From Hermatobates lingyangjiaoensis (lineage: Eukaryota; Arthropoda; Insecta; Hemiptera; Hermatobatidae): a stretch of 64,000 nt of DNA. A program made the translations under genes and the position numbers. Location of the stretch: NCBI GenBank assembly GCA_026182355.1, contig JAPFBL010000255.1, positions 682,001 through 746,000 on the forward strand. The letters run 5' to 3'. Position 1 is the stretch's first letter. Every line of letters starts with the position of its first letter. Of the stretch, positions 36,961 to 48,058 are shown piece by piece. The notes beneath the pieces were generated by a model. The model did no database searches. It was not told the DNA's origin and saw only the letters and a list, made by a program, of their open reading frames with translations.

Positions 36961-37828
36961 TGGGCCACTCTGGCCTCCATTTTTTTCGTCACTTATATTT
37001 TCTATTGAATCATTTACTTTAGATTTGTTTGTTGAAGGTTCTCATCTGTCTTTAGAATTCGTTTGTAGTTCATGTTATATTAAAGTTTTCTTTAATTGTA
37101 TAACACCTCTATGAATCAACACTGATATGTGGTTATCGCAACTCATAGAAATTTCATTCCAGCTTTAAACTTATTTTCTGATATTGGTTTTAGGAAATGT
37201 TTAAAAGGGTAAATCATGTTTATCACTATTTACCTTTGTTCCATATCTTTGACTTTTAATTTTGAATACCGGGAGCTGGTTGTGTTACGAAGGTGCTCAG
37301 CGTTGCACAAGTGAAATTTATGATTAGAACTTACAATCTTCGTTCATGTTCGAAACTTACTAATGCTTTTATGAAGCTAATTTCACTGATGTATAATCCC
37401 ATAAATTACGAATATGAAATTTTCATCCACATAAAAAGCTGACGTAGAGTAATTTGTTGTGCTAGCGAGGTTTTTCTTATTGAAACATAACTCAGATAGT
37501 TTAATCGTTTCTTATTTCTTTTATTTTAAAACAAAATTGAAGTTTTTGTTGTGCAATAAAAAACTTTCTTTTTAATCCTACCAATAAATTATTTTATTTA
37601 TTTATAAATGAGAAAAAATAATTAAAAATAATTTAATTAAAATTAATTAATTTTAATAATTAAAAACTGCTTTATATTAATTTTTTTGAATAAGTTGTTT
37701 TACAGATAGCCAGTGTATAATATATTTTAATTTTGTTTGCAATCCTTCTTGAATACTTACTTATTATAAATTAAACTGTATTTGGCTGATATTGTCTCTT
37801 GATTTCTAAATACTGAGAGAGGACTTTC
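36961..37828. other. A+T-rich non-coding DNA
   Basis: Nothing recognised; very A+T-rich around 37600-37690. Confidence 0.45.
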
Positions 37829-37849
37829 GGGGGCGGGGTGGGGGGAGGG
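37829..37849 (+). other. G-quadruplex-forming motif
   Basis: G5-C-G4-T-G6-A-G3: four G-runs with single-base loops, a textbook parallel G-quadruplex sequence, isolated in A+T-rich DNA. No linked promoter or gene is visible. Confidence 0.85.
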
Positions 37850-40035
37850 TGGCTCTAGCGTAGGTATGGCGTTTAGTAAGGGGTGGGGAGGTGGTGAGAG
37901 GATTAAATGGGGTCAAGTTCTTTGATGATAGTGCAGAATTCATGGGTACCTGGGAAACGTGGGCGATAAGATAAGGACACCTATCCAGAGAAGGGGAAAC
38001 AGATTCTAGATTAACCTGTGTCTTCTGTGGAATCAATCTTCTTGACAGTAATGTGAAGAAAACCTTCTCCTACGAATGATCTGTTTTTTTGAATGAAGGT
38101 AGAGTTTTTAGCCTTTCAGTGTATTATAAATACGGTAAATTCAGAGGTGGATGTTTTTCGACATGGATCCCTTAATATTCTGAGGATTTGGTTATCATCC
38201 TAACTCCCAGTTCCCACATCTATATCCATGACCAGATTCGCTCCTGATACTTCAGTATTAATGCCAAATATCCTACCTTACTCTGAATAATTCATCCTTG
38301 CAGTAAAATGTATTCCAATAGTCATAAAGTTTTAGCTACTCTCGATTTTCATCCGGGCAAGAATAATTTTAGTAATAATAATAATTTTTAATATTCTCGT
38401 TGTATGCATATTCAGCCAGACGGAAGTGAAAAGTTGATGAGTGCCTTAAATGTTATTATCATATTCAAATTCAATTGTTTAACATCAATTTTAGTTATCT
38501 GAAGATCTTCTCTGGAGATAATTTTCTTTTATTTGTACAGTTGGTTTTGGCAATTCAACTGTTTTCAACCTTTTTTAGGGGGTCTCGCTTTTCTGATCCA
38601 TGCTGTAGTAAATATACATACATATTTATTTTCTTTATTGAGTAACTGTTGATCTTTTCATTATTCTTCATATTAAGTTTATAACATTATTTTCTGTCTG
38701 CTTAATTTTATTATAATTAAATATTTTGTTCTGATTAGTATATGTCAGAGTAGTGATTTATGAACTATCCTTACGGTTATTTTCTGTTTTTCTTCAATTT
38801 TTAGTTTATTTGTAGTATATTTTGTACTTTTAAACTGTTTATTTGAATAGCTGTTTTTAAAAATACTTCGTTTGTCATCCCGATGTTTGAATAAAAAATA
38901 GTCCAGTTCCCCTCGATTACATGTCTTATTTCCATTAGTATATTGGTACAACCATATGGCATATTATAATAATGACTGCAAAATTTGCGGGTTAATTTAA
39001 AATAATCCAAGTTAAATTTAAAATAATGAAAGTTCAATTTGGTTTATTTTAAATTAATCCGATTAGTTAAACCCGTAACTACGTAGTAGTTTCATGCGTA
39101 ACCATTTTCTAGTTTTATACTTTAGTAATAAATAAGTTTCTGTAACCTATATATTAAAGAACCAGTAAGCTTCCACCATTAATTCCGTACACTCAGAGTA
39201 GTTTAATCCTAAAACTATGACCTGTAATATATGTTATTGCGGTCTCATTAAAATTTTTCGAATTTATCTTATTCATATGAAAGAAGAAAATAGCGACTAT
39301 TACTAAAAGAACCTAACCAGTAAATTGTTAAAATGCGAGTTGATGGTTGTATAATTTATTTTCCACATTATAGTTGAATTTAAAAATATTCTGGCAGGAA
39401 ATATGTAAAATAAGTTAGGGAAAGAGTCCCTTAGGAAGGAGTGAAGAAAAGGCATAAGCGGATTAGGAGGGCTGGAGCCTATCTCAGGTATGTGTGTTCT
39501 CCGCCTTTGGAGCCCCATAGTAAATATAACTTTTTTTACTACCTCTATCTTAATAGAGCAGGCTCAAGTCTATTCCTGACTGAGGTCATAGCGTATGCAG
39601 ATTAATACGACGGTAATGTTCTTGATTTAATGAGCTTTCATCTGTTTATTCCTGCATTTGTTACTCATGCCAAATTATACTACATTCATGAATAAGTAAT
39701 GCTTTGTAGTTCTGAGTAATAATACTTAATCACCTTATGCAGTAAAACAATATTTACTCAATACAATATTAATATTATTAAATATATTACTTGGTAAAAT
39801 GTATTAGCTAATGGTTAAACTCAATTATTCAAGAACCACATGGGAATAGATGTCATGTGAAATGTCATGTAGGCTCTTGTGAGGTGTCATATATTGTTTA
39901 TATACACATTGTTTATGAACTGTTTAACATGCTTAACAAGTAACATATTATATTTATGTTAAATTAAATATAATATGTTAAATATTAGTAATATTAGTTA
40001 AATTAAAAAAATATTGGTTAAATACCAGTAATATA
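37850..40035. other. A+T-rich non-coding DNA
   Basis: No gene supported. Frames at 38745-39037 (minus) overlap one another and look random. Confidence 0.45.
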
Positions 40036-40048
40036 ACTGGTAGATGTG

Positions 40049-40063
40049 CCCGTCTTTGACGGG
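40049..40063 (-). terminator. Helitron terminal hairpin
   Basis: Perfect 6-bp stem CCCGTC/GACGGG with a 3-base loop just before the presumed 3' end of the Helitron. In the family this hairpin marks the end of rolling-circle transfer; it is not a bacterial-type transcription terminator. Confidence 0.7.
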
Positions 40064-40153
40064 TATTTTAAAAACATTCAGAAATGATACGTGGTATTCC
40101 AAAATATTATTGGACATTATAGAATAGTTGATAATATCATCTTTAGATCAGTG

Positions 40154-40840
40154 CTAAGTCAGTGCCCCTGCGTGCATCTCATTAGCTGTGTGTCCTTCAG
40201 GTACATGGAAGAACAGAGAGTTGAAACCTCTGACTGTTTAAGAAGCAATACACAGTTGACCATGTGAGAAATGCTTGGTCTCACTCACTTCAATTCCTGC
40301 TGTAAATAGAGTTTGCCCTCGCGACTTATTTACCGTCATTGCGAAACAGACGCTGACGGGAATTGCAGCCGTTTGAATTGAAACGGATAGTTGCTCGGAA
40401 TCAATGGTATTCGTGGTAAAAACACGGATTCCCCAGTACCACACCCAGTCTTGATGTGTCCACCCCCAATGACGTATCTGTGCAAAACACGAATTGGGAA
40501 TTGTGTCCCGTTGTACATTTTTGGAGCACTCAACTTTTTAACAGCAGTTTGGTGTCTCTACTTAAGTTTTAACTCATGAGCAGGCAGTCCAGGAACAGTT
40601 AGGGAGTCAAGATATTCAGTTGGATAATTAACTGCATCCTCATTGCTAATCGCTCTGTTTACTGACTTGTAAGTTCTTTCTTCGGCTTGATATAGCCTAA
40701 GAACTTGTTTGTTGATTTTTCTGCCTCTTCATTAGTATGGGTGAGAATTCCTCGTTCATAAAGCCAGTTATTCTGAATATTGGCAGATCTTGAACTTCGG
40801 GAAACACCTTATCAATAAGCTCTTTCTGGGAGCTTAAAGG
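40154..40840 (-). pseudogene. Pif1-like helicase of a Helitron, C-terminal region, frameshifted
   Basis: Minus-strand frames in order give WLYERGILTHTNEEAE, then a segment readable as AISNEDAVNYPTEYLDSLT and LTVPGLPAHELKL, then SAPKMYNGTQFPIRVLH, GCGTGESVFLPRIPLIPSNY, FQFKRLQFP, SVCFAMTVNKSRGQTL and HFSHGQLCIAS, ending VPEGHTANE to a TAG at 40154. These are the conserved C-terminal blocks of the Helitron/Pif1 helicase, including the final AMT.NKS.GQT motif. At least three frameshifts, including one near 40400, and a stop break it. The usual NKSQGQT reads NKSRGQT. Confidence 0.88.
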
Positions 40841-40859
40841 CAAACTAAATTAAAATTAG

Positions 40860-42412
40860 ATAATAATACCTACTTGATGCAGTATCACTCATCTAAAAAT
40901 ACCGGTGTATTTTCAATTTCCAAAATAAAAATTTCTGTGTAGCTAGCGAAACAGCTTAAAAGCCAATAACTTCACTTCTACGCTGAATTTTCAATCCATT
41001 CAACGTTAGGTTGTAAGTTAGTCATTCAAAAATCTAATGATGAAGTTTTATCTCTAATTTTATCGCTATGACTTGTGGTAACTGAGTTTACTTGTAACAA
41101 TATTTTAGGACAAACAAAATAACAGACATTTTTTATGAGTGGATTTGGTTTCTTTAATGCATAAAACAAATGATAATTTGAAATGAGGCAGTTCTAAGCA
41201 ATGTACAGGCAAAACCTTTCTTTTATTTATATAGATAAGAAATAAAACATTTATATTTAAAACAATTTCACAAAAGGTTGAAAGTTTTAATAATGAAACT
41301 CAATTTATTGAAATGAAGAATAATAAAATGCCACTTATAGTTTGTTCAATATTATGAATATATATTATTTGCTTTCTATTTAATTGAGTTTCTGTTCAGT
41401 ATTCTTGACTCAAACCAAAGGTTCTTTTAGCTAGACGATCTTTAGACTGAACTGATGCTTCAAAACGACTTTTCCTCCCCGCTTTGATTTGCATTAAACA
41501 TATCACTATAAAATATTAGGTATTACTGGAATTGAAAACTAAATTATAAACTAAGGTTTGGTGTGAATCGGTGGCTGCTGTGTTTAAATATTCATGGCCT
41601 TACTACACGGATAGGAGCAACTTTAAAACCGCCCGTTCAACTATAGAACAATTTATTTATTTACATATGGATCAAAACCCTTTTACAAAGCTGTTAATTC
41701 TTTAACAATCCACTAATAGTGGTGAATAGATTTGATTAAAATTCTTCAACCATGTTCTGTCAGTTTATACGCAAAAATTATTGTATCCTTAAAATTTATT
41801 TTGTTATAAATACTTTAAAAAGTTAAAGTTTAGCAATAATTTATTATATATACAATTCTGGACTAAATTTGAATTTTGCTTCCAGTAACACTGCCAAACG
41901 AAACTAAATTTTAATAAAACTTCTTTAATTGAAATTACAAATATATGTATTTGCTTGAATTAAATTTACGTACCTCAAATTACATTATATTTATGATGTA
42001 TGATTTAGGAGTGCTTTAGAAGATAGGGTAATTGAATTAATGGATTTATAGTACAGTATGAACGGTATACATTACTAGAACTTGCTGTAACAACTTACGT
42101 TCATTTCTAACTCGGCCGTTCGAACGTAACATCGAGAATTGTCTGTAGTTACATTCTCAGATTGGTTTTTAAAGTGTTAATGTTATTTCTCATAACGGAT
42201 TTACTTACAGCAAATACCTTTTGATATTTTATTCTGTTGTATATTATTGGACATTAGCATTACTGAAGTAATATATTAGGTAGACACAAAGTGACGAAAA
42301 ACTGAAAGAAGGGGGACTTTATTATAATGAATTGTAGTGAAATATAATGAATTATAATTTCATTATTATTATTATTATTATAATGAAATAATTTAGATGG
42401 GATTGATTAAAG
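40860..42412. other. A+T-rich non-coding DNA
   Basis: No gene recognised. The 42092-42130 sequence is related to the inverted repeat at 6684, and an (ATT)n run lies at 42361-42382. Confidence 0.45.
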
Positions 42413-42866
42413 TAGTGCTTCTCAAACAGGTGAGCCCTTAGGGGGGGGGATTGGTGCAGCACCCTGCAAGGTAGCCAGGTGTGCCCCAAGATGACAGAAG
42501 AATAAAATAATAATAGAATTTATATAATAGATTTATTTTTTAAAATTTGAATCTTTTTCATGTATTTTAGAAACTGCAAGTCTCAGTCAAGTCTTTGCTA
42601 CTTGATATTTGGAATTGGAAGGTAAATGTCTTTTTTTTTTCAAGCAGATATGGATAATTCTTTCACTTTTCCTTTCCTTGGGGATTTAAATCATTTGTTA
42701 CTGATCTCTCTCTATCTCTTAAAAAAACTTTTCCTTATGCATTGTTATCATTTGCCTATTTTCAAATTTCAGGACTAAATTTTCTGTATTAAAGTCAGTG
42801 ATGCGCCCCAAAACTTTCGTTATTTGATAGGTGTGCCATGAAGCAAAAATGTTTAGAGGATTAGAG
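42413..42866. mobile_element. Decayed relative of the hAT-type MITE
   Basis: Left end gtgcttctcaaac, then ctgcaaggtagccaggtg and gccccaagat..agaagaataaa as in the element at 18157. Near the right end are gcgccccaaaactttcgtt and gataggtgtgccatgaag. It is longer (about 450 bp) because the middle differs, terminal identity is lower and I could not find a convincing 8-bp target duplication. Older than the 18157 copy. Confidence 0.8.
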
Positions 42867-44030
42867 CAACAGTAAAGCTTAGTCATTCTAAAAAGCCACC
42901 TAGTAGAAAACTCCTAGTTTAGTGTTCCGCGTCCTTTTAACCTGTTTATTGTACTAACCTGATGACATTGCGATGATATTGTGTTGATCCCTGAAATAAT
43001 ACTTTAAATAGTAAGTACAATTTCCTTCTTAACTTATTTTTATTTTTCCCAGTATTCAGAAAAGTGAAAATATACATTAAAACAATTTAATTTGGAGGGC
43101 CTCCATATATTTAGATGTTTTAAATGATCATTTTAAGTTGATTTTTTAATGTTGGTGTAATTTTAAAAGTACAAAGACATAGAAAATAAACTCCTTACTT
43201 CCCCTTCTCATAAGTTTCATATACTAGAAGTCTTGAGTGATTTTAGAGATGAATTTGAATGTCTTAAGCTTTATTAATAACAATAGCGTTTGTTTCAAAT
43301 TATAAATGAGTACATATTACTGGGAATTGTAGTAACAGATTGCACAACTTACTGAAATTAGAAAATGTTTTCTTTTCTCTGATAAAATAATCCATATAAA
43401 AAGCAAAAACTCTAGTATTTTAGACTATTGAATTAATATCATCATATGAACTAAGATAGTAGATTCTATCTTAAGTTTCATTCATTTGTTTAAATTATAA
43501 ATTATATAAGTTTTACATGTTAAATATATAATGTACTGAAGAAATATTGTATTTAAATTTATTATATTTGGCACTTTGACGAAACAATATTTGCTAACCC
43601 TAGTTTAACATATGATACCTTTTAAAAAGTACACTATTCCTTGGTAAAATTATACAATTGAACATTTTAATATCTTAGCTTATGTTAAGTGTTTGACAGA
43701 ATTTTTTTTTTTACAAAAAATGACAGTTGTCATCATTTAGTTTTCAAATTCCATTACCTCAATGGGATATGAGTAACCATTGTGCAAACATTCTTTTATG
43801 CAGAACTGATTTCGATTGAAAATATATACAGTGAAAAAAATATAGAAATAGAAAAGGTTGCATGACCGGACCTTAAATAACATTTCAGATCGAAATTAGA
43901 GCTGAAAGAAGGCCAAGGCTGTAGTCTGATCAATAAACCTCTATTTCATATGGAAGTGTTTTCTCAGAAATCCAATTAAATGGTGCTCACTTCCAATTCT
44001 TTAAACTACACTAGTTGTCAAGTGTTTATA
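42867..44030. other. A+T-rich non-coding DNA
   Basis: Nothing recognised. Confidence 0.45.
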
Positions 44031-44076
44031 AATATATATATATATACTACATATTATGTATATATATATATATAAA
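44031..44076. repeat. (TA)n microsatellite, interrupted and palindromic
   Basis: TATATA runs around a short palindromic centre, bordering the next hammerhead-like unit. Confidence 0.9.
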
Positions 44077-44084
44077 TATTTATA

Positions 44085-44240
44085 AAAGTATCGACCGTGG
44101 AATAGAAACAAAACTATAGTTTATCGGGACTCGGTCAGTTCTTCAGGTTCAAATTAAACTCTCATTGCCAACGTTCGGTTTTTATTTAAAACCTTTTTCA
44201 TAGGCAGAAGTATAAATTTTGAAACAGAAAAACTAAGTAT
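44085..44240 (-). repeat. Repeat unit with two ribozyme-like segments ('tatagtttatcgggac' family)
   Basis: On the minus strand a segment at 44167-44204 reads CCTATGA..AAGGTTTT-loop-AAAACCGAACGTTGGC, and one at 44115-44147 reads CTGAAGAACTGACCGAGTCC then CGATAAACTATAG. A second copy of the unit lies at about 56215-56345, where the first segment keeps CCGAAACGTCGGC. The cores depart from CUGANGA and GAAA, so these are relatives or decayed hammerheads at best. The unit is next to a (TA)n tract. Confidence 0.5.
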
Positions 44241-44293
44241 TACATTACAAATTATTTTACAAAGAAAATAATTATATGTATAATAATATATTT

Positions 44294-44334
44294 CCTGAGG
44301 ACGGCCACTAAAAAGGTTGAAATATTGAAAGTGA
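44294..44334 (+). ncRNA. Hammerhead-ribozyme-like motif, well conserved
   Basis: CTGAGGA, C, stem II GGCC paired with GGTT (G-U pairs allowed) around an 8-base loop, GAA, palindrome ATAT, T. Upstream TTTC pairs with GAAA after the cleavage base, giving a 4-bp helix I. All elements of a minimal type I hammerhead are present. Confidence 0.65.
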
Positions 44335-44599
44335 ATCCTATTGTTTGGTTTTCATTTTGGTTTCTTTCTGTTTTCAAGGTATATGTACAATATACAAATT
44401 GTTAGTACCACAGAAGTTAATAAACATCGTATTATTAAAGTCCCTCGTACCTCGTGAATAGGTGTTATAGACGCCCAACCGGTTTCGTACGTTGAGCATT
44501 TACATGCTGGACTGATAATTGTCGAATGATCCTGGAAATAAATACCATTGAACGAGTAATGCAGTGCTAACATATGCTAATCCCTGTGTATTTGTAACA

Positions 44600-44745
44600 A
44601 GATTTCACAATAAATACGTGAAATAACAATCAATGATCAGATCACAATAAGAAATGGGAAAAAAAGACGAAGGTATTTCAACCGTAACAAGCGGTTTTGT
44701 TGATCTTAGTTTTTTTTTAATTTTTTATTTTGATTTGATCATATA
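44600..44745 (-). repeat. Decayed agatctt-family unit
   Basis: Shares tgaaataacaatcaatgatca with the flank of 28285 and accgtaacaagcggt with its ribozyme stem. The core is lost. A short (TA)n follows. Confidence 0.6.
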
Positions 44746-44967
44746 TATATATGCATATAATAAAGAGCTCATTTAACAAATCATGCAATAATGAAGGGTT
44801 GCTCCCCAAATATACAAATATTCGTACATATGATTCAGCAGCCTGTTGGGCTTAATTAAATAGAAACAAGATTAAATTTTTTCAGGACTAGTTCAGTTCT
44901 GACAGAGTCCTGATAAACTTTAATTTTTTATATATAACAGTGAACTTGGTTTCCCTCTCTTAACTCT

Positions 44968-44997
44968 CCTGAAGACGGTTTAAACCGAAAATTGAGA
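44968..44997 (+). ncRNA. Hammerhead-like motif, cleavage base lost
   Basis: CTGAAGA, C, stem II GGTT-TA-AACC, GAA, palindrome AATT, then G. The copy at 28608 has A before GAGA, so a one-base deletion removed the cleavable base here. Helix I CTCTC/GAGA is kept. Confidence 0.6.
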
Positions 44998-45221
44998 TTG
45001 CAAGTGTGTGCTTTTAATTTCTCTATTAGGAAATTCATAAGCATAAAAAATCAAAGGTAATTTAATAAATTAACAAATTAATCATCAATGGATATACTAT
45101 TTGAACCAATAATAAAACCAAAGAGATGACTGGACTGACCAGACAATGATGATTTAAATTTTAAAAGAATAAATCAGATAATCAGTCAAGCAAATCTAAA
45201 ATCAACAGTAGGAAATTTAGG

Positions 45222-45222
45222 C

Positions 45223-45257
<35 letters not shown>
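45222..45257. repeat. (TA)n microsatellite
   Basis: Left border of the near-perfect hairpin element. Confidence 0.95.
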
Positions 45258-45261
<4 letters not shown>

Positions 45262-45286
45262 TTGAAATGGTCCAACAGGACTACTA

Positions 45287-45500
45287 GTTAACACATAAAA
45301 GAGAAAAAACAAATAAAGATACACACAAAAGACTCACAACGATATTTCGACAGTCGTCGTCATCGGGTAGAAGTAGTCCCTTTGAGTAGCTGAAGCTAAC
45401 TCAAAGGGACTACTTCTACCCGATGACGACGACTGTCGAAATATCGTTGTGAGTCTTTTGTGTGTATCTTTATTGTTTTTTTTTTCTTTCATGTGTTAAC
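45287..45500. repeat. Near-perfect 214-bp palindrome between (TA)n tracts
   Basis: Arms 45287-45390 and 45395-45500 are complementary almost base for base with a 4-base loop (tgaa). The ends are gttaac; the centre is tttgagtagc/gctaactcaa. Each arm carries the family motif CCGATGA-C-GAC..GTC-GAA-ATAT-C (plus 45409-45436, minus 45350-45376). The first core bases read CCG instead of CTG, so ribozyme function is doubtful. Such a palindrome should extrude as a cruciform and is hard to clone, so its survival suggests youth or selection. Confidence 0.95.
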
Positions 45501-45524
45501 TATATATATATATATATATATATT
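45501..45524. repeat. (TA)n microsatellite
   Basis: Right border of the palindrome at 45287-45500. Confidence 0.95.
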
Positions 45525-45529
45525 GGCAT

Positions 45530-46660
45530 TATTTGTTCAAGAGGTTTTTATCCTTAGGATCATTCGACAGTTATCAGTCCTATTTGAAGATGCCCAACAT
45601 GGAATACCAGTTGTGCTGCTATGGCACCGATTCAGGAGGTAATATGGATTTTCATAATACTTTCGTAATAGTAGTATATACTTCTTTCATAATTGTCACT
45701 GGTGATGTTATATTTACATTGTTGTGACTATCTAAAATAAAAATAAAAAAAAACTTTCAGAATATGACATATACGACAGTTAGTAAATGGCTAAGTAATG
45801 GACCTGGTCAGAGTTATTCGATGTATATGAAACCTTTTCGCGGTTTGATGAAGGAATTTATTCCAAATTGACATATTTGAAATTTTGTTTTAAAAAAATC
45901 AAAACATAGATGACGAAACAAAGAAAGAAACCACAGGTTTTTACATATATGCATAAATACGTTTTCTGTGTACTTTATATATTGTTCCTATAAATTCTGA
46001 AAAATATAAGAAAGTTAATATATATACAAATCGAATGATTTATCAACCGTCTAACACAGTATCAATTAATTGATCAGTCAGTTCATCAGTTAGTCTTCTA
46101 TGTGCGCATTAAATTCTGCATCCCGAAGTTTTGTTTTATTTGGAATCTTTTTTTACAAAAAGAGTAAAATAAGGAACTATTAAAGTAATCAACTAATAGT
46201 CATATATCAATTATAGATAAATGCATCGTCTTTAAAGAAATGAGTATATGTAAATTTCAAGAAGTGCATGGACTTATAGAAGTAAGAAACTTTCGAAATA
46301 AAAAACTATGGGTTTTACATTACAAGAGTCAGAAATATGAATATGAGGCGAGGATGTTTACAGAACGGATTTTTACGGAATACTGATGATAAGTTGTTTT
46401 CATGCAGGCAGAACATAAGTAATCAGCTCTTTAGATTTTGAATGTGGATTATGAACTGATTTGTTAGTGAAACAGAGATCAGGATTAAATGTTCGATATT
46501 TATTCATCAAGTAATTTTTAAAGGTTAAAGTAAATTAGAAACACATTTTCAGGCATATTATATATTTTAAACAATTAAAATAAGCATAGTATAATTATAA
46601 AGATTTGTAATTGTTGTAATCTGAATCGCTGTTGTAGACGACTAAACAGTTTCACCGGTT
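45530..46660. other. A+T-rich non-coding DNA
   Basis: No gene recognised. The frames at 45460-45727 run out of the palindrome and look random. Confidence 0.45.
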
Positions 46661-46705
46661 GTGTTCCCTGTTGAAGATGCATAACGTGCGAAACCGGTTC
46701 GGGAA
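46661..46705 (+). ncRNA. Hammerhead-like motif with accggt helix III
   Basis: TTGAAGA, T, stem II GCA..TGC, GAA, the 6-base palindrome ACCGGT, then T. Upstream TTCCC pairs with GGGAA after the cut. The first core base reads T (or C with a shifted start). No (TA)n tract lies nearby, unlike most copies. Confidence 0.55.
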
Positions 46706-47649
46706 TCCACAATGATTTACGAGGCGTGACTAATTTTTATAATAATATGATGTTAACTAACCTGTATAGTAGTAATAATATGGATATAATTAAAATGTTC
46801 ATTGTTTCTTAATGTTCATAAGGTTCACAAAGTATTTTAAAACAATTTTTTTTTAATAAACAGTTAAATTTAGTGCTTTTGAAATTATATTTATAATTGA
46901 AGATTCTTAAAAAAGCTGTATGCTTTGATTTATCATAAGAATAATTTGATATGGATGTATAAAAAGAAACAAAATAAATTAGTCACTACTAATTAATCAC
47001 CACTGAGACACAAATAATGTTGGCATTGCAAGTAGGAGTTTTAATTTTTCCCACATACTAAGTGGAGATACCCAAATCCATGGACGGAATTTATCTTTTT
47101 GTTTTTACAACTAAATCTCTAATTTCTCATAATTTTCTTAATTGTTCATGTAAAGTTGAAATATTAACTATACAGTTCAGTCCCTTCCTTCCTAGTTGTA
47201 ATGTAAAACTATGTTGATGGTGTTGTTCTTTGAATTATAATCATTACCTGCTGTTACCTTGCATCACCTTGCAAACTCGTTTAAGTATTATATAGCCAGT
47301 TCCCGTTTCTACCTACTCATTAAAGCAGAGATGCCTCTTTGACCTTCAGTATTCCATTGTATAATGTTACCATCAATTATAATTCTTAGGATGTTGTAAT
47401 GTTTTACACTATTTGTTCTAAACGAGTTGTTTTAATAAACAAAGTAAATTCACTGGATTGGTGAATGTTTTAAAATAAAATGTAACTTGATGACAGCAAA
47501 CTTCTGAGAAGCCACTTCTGAGTAGCTTATAAGAAATGCGGTACTGTTTAGGAAGAACATTGTGAATTCTTTAATATGTGTCAAATGTTCTATTGAATTA
47601 TATGTTTAAATCACCAGTTGATGTTATCATTAGAGGTGTAATTTGCTTT
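46706..47649. other. A+T-rich non-coding DNA
   Basis: Nothing recognised. Confidence 0.45.
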
Positions 47650-48058
47650 TCTTATCAGTTAACATTAAATAAAACTGTGGAAGAGTGTCGAATTGCCAGT
47701 CCTAACATATGGCCTCGAAACTGGACAGTGAGTAAGGAGACTATAAAGAAACTAAGGGTCACTGTAAAAGCAATGGAAGGAGTGTGATAGGTATCACCAG
47801 AAGAGATAAATGGAGCAATCAGTGGATCATACCAATTAAAAGGTATTGGTAGAACTGTACTTGACACGAAATGGAGATAGACCGGGCATCTAGTGTGATC
47901 GAAATATGGTCAAAGGAAATATTACACTGGTGGCCATTGACAGAGAAAAGAAAGAAGGGATGAGAAGAAGGGGTAAGGAAAGTCTGTGTAGTGTGCTGGA
48001 AGAGAGTAGCGACGGAAAGGTCGGAATGGAAATGAGCCTGCGATATTTTGATATGTGA
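47650..48058 (+). pseudogene. Non-LTR retrotransposon reverse transcriptase, C-terminal tail
   Basis: Plus-strand frames give ELPVLTYGLETG, then WTVSKETIKKLRVTVKAMEG, VMIGITRRDKWSNQWI, then WSKEILHWWPLTEKRKKGRE and RVATERSEWKWA. This is the well-known tail after the reverse transcriptase of arthropod RTE-like elements (LTYG.ETW, AME..M.GI..RD, GH.AR, WPR..KR.RGRP, W...A.DR..W). A frameshift lies near 47690 and a stop follows VKAMEGV; the GH.AR and GRP motifs are eroded. The catalytic RT domain and endonuclease are missing, so this is a 5'-truncated dead copy. Confidence 0.85.

Larger units (their letters stand above)
40036..40850 (-). mobile_element. Helitron 3' end with helicase remnant (minus)
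   Basis: The minus strand carries the C-terminal part of a Pif1-like helicase followed by acccgtc-aaa-gacgggcacatctaccagtt. A 6-bp hairpin (40049-40063) about ten bases from a CTAG-like end is the signature of a Helitron 3' terminus; the expected ctagt reads ccagt. Helitrons transpose by rolling circle using a Rep nuclease fused to a Pif1-like helicase. The Rep domain and 5' end are missing; recognisable homology stops near 40845. Confidence 0.75.

Noticed and set aside
40391..40579. 62-codon plus-strand frame
   Set aside because: Antisense shadow of the Pif1-like helicase remnant on the minus strand.
47655..47867. 70-codon minus-strand frame
   Set aside because: Antisense shadow of the non-LTR reverse transcriptase tail on the plus strand.
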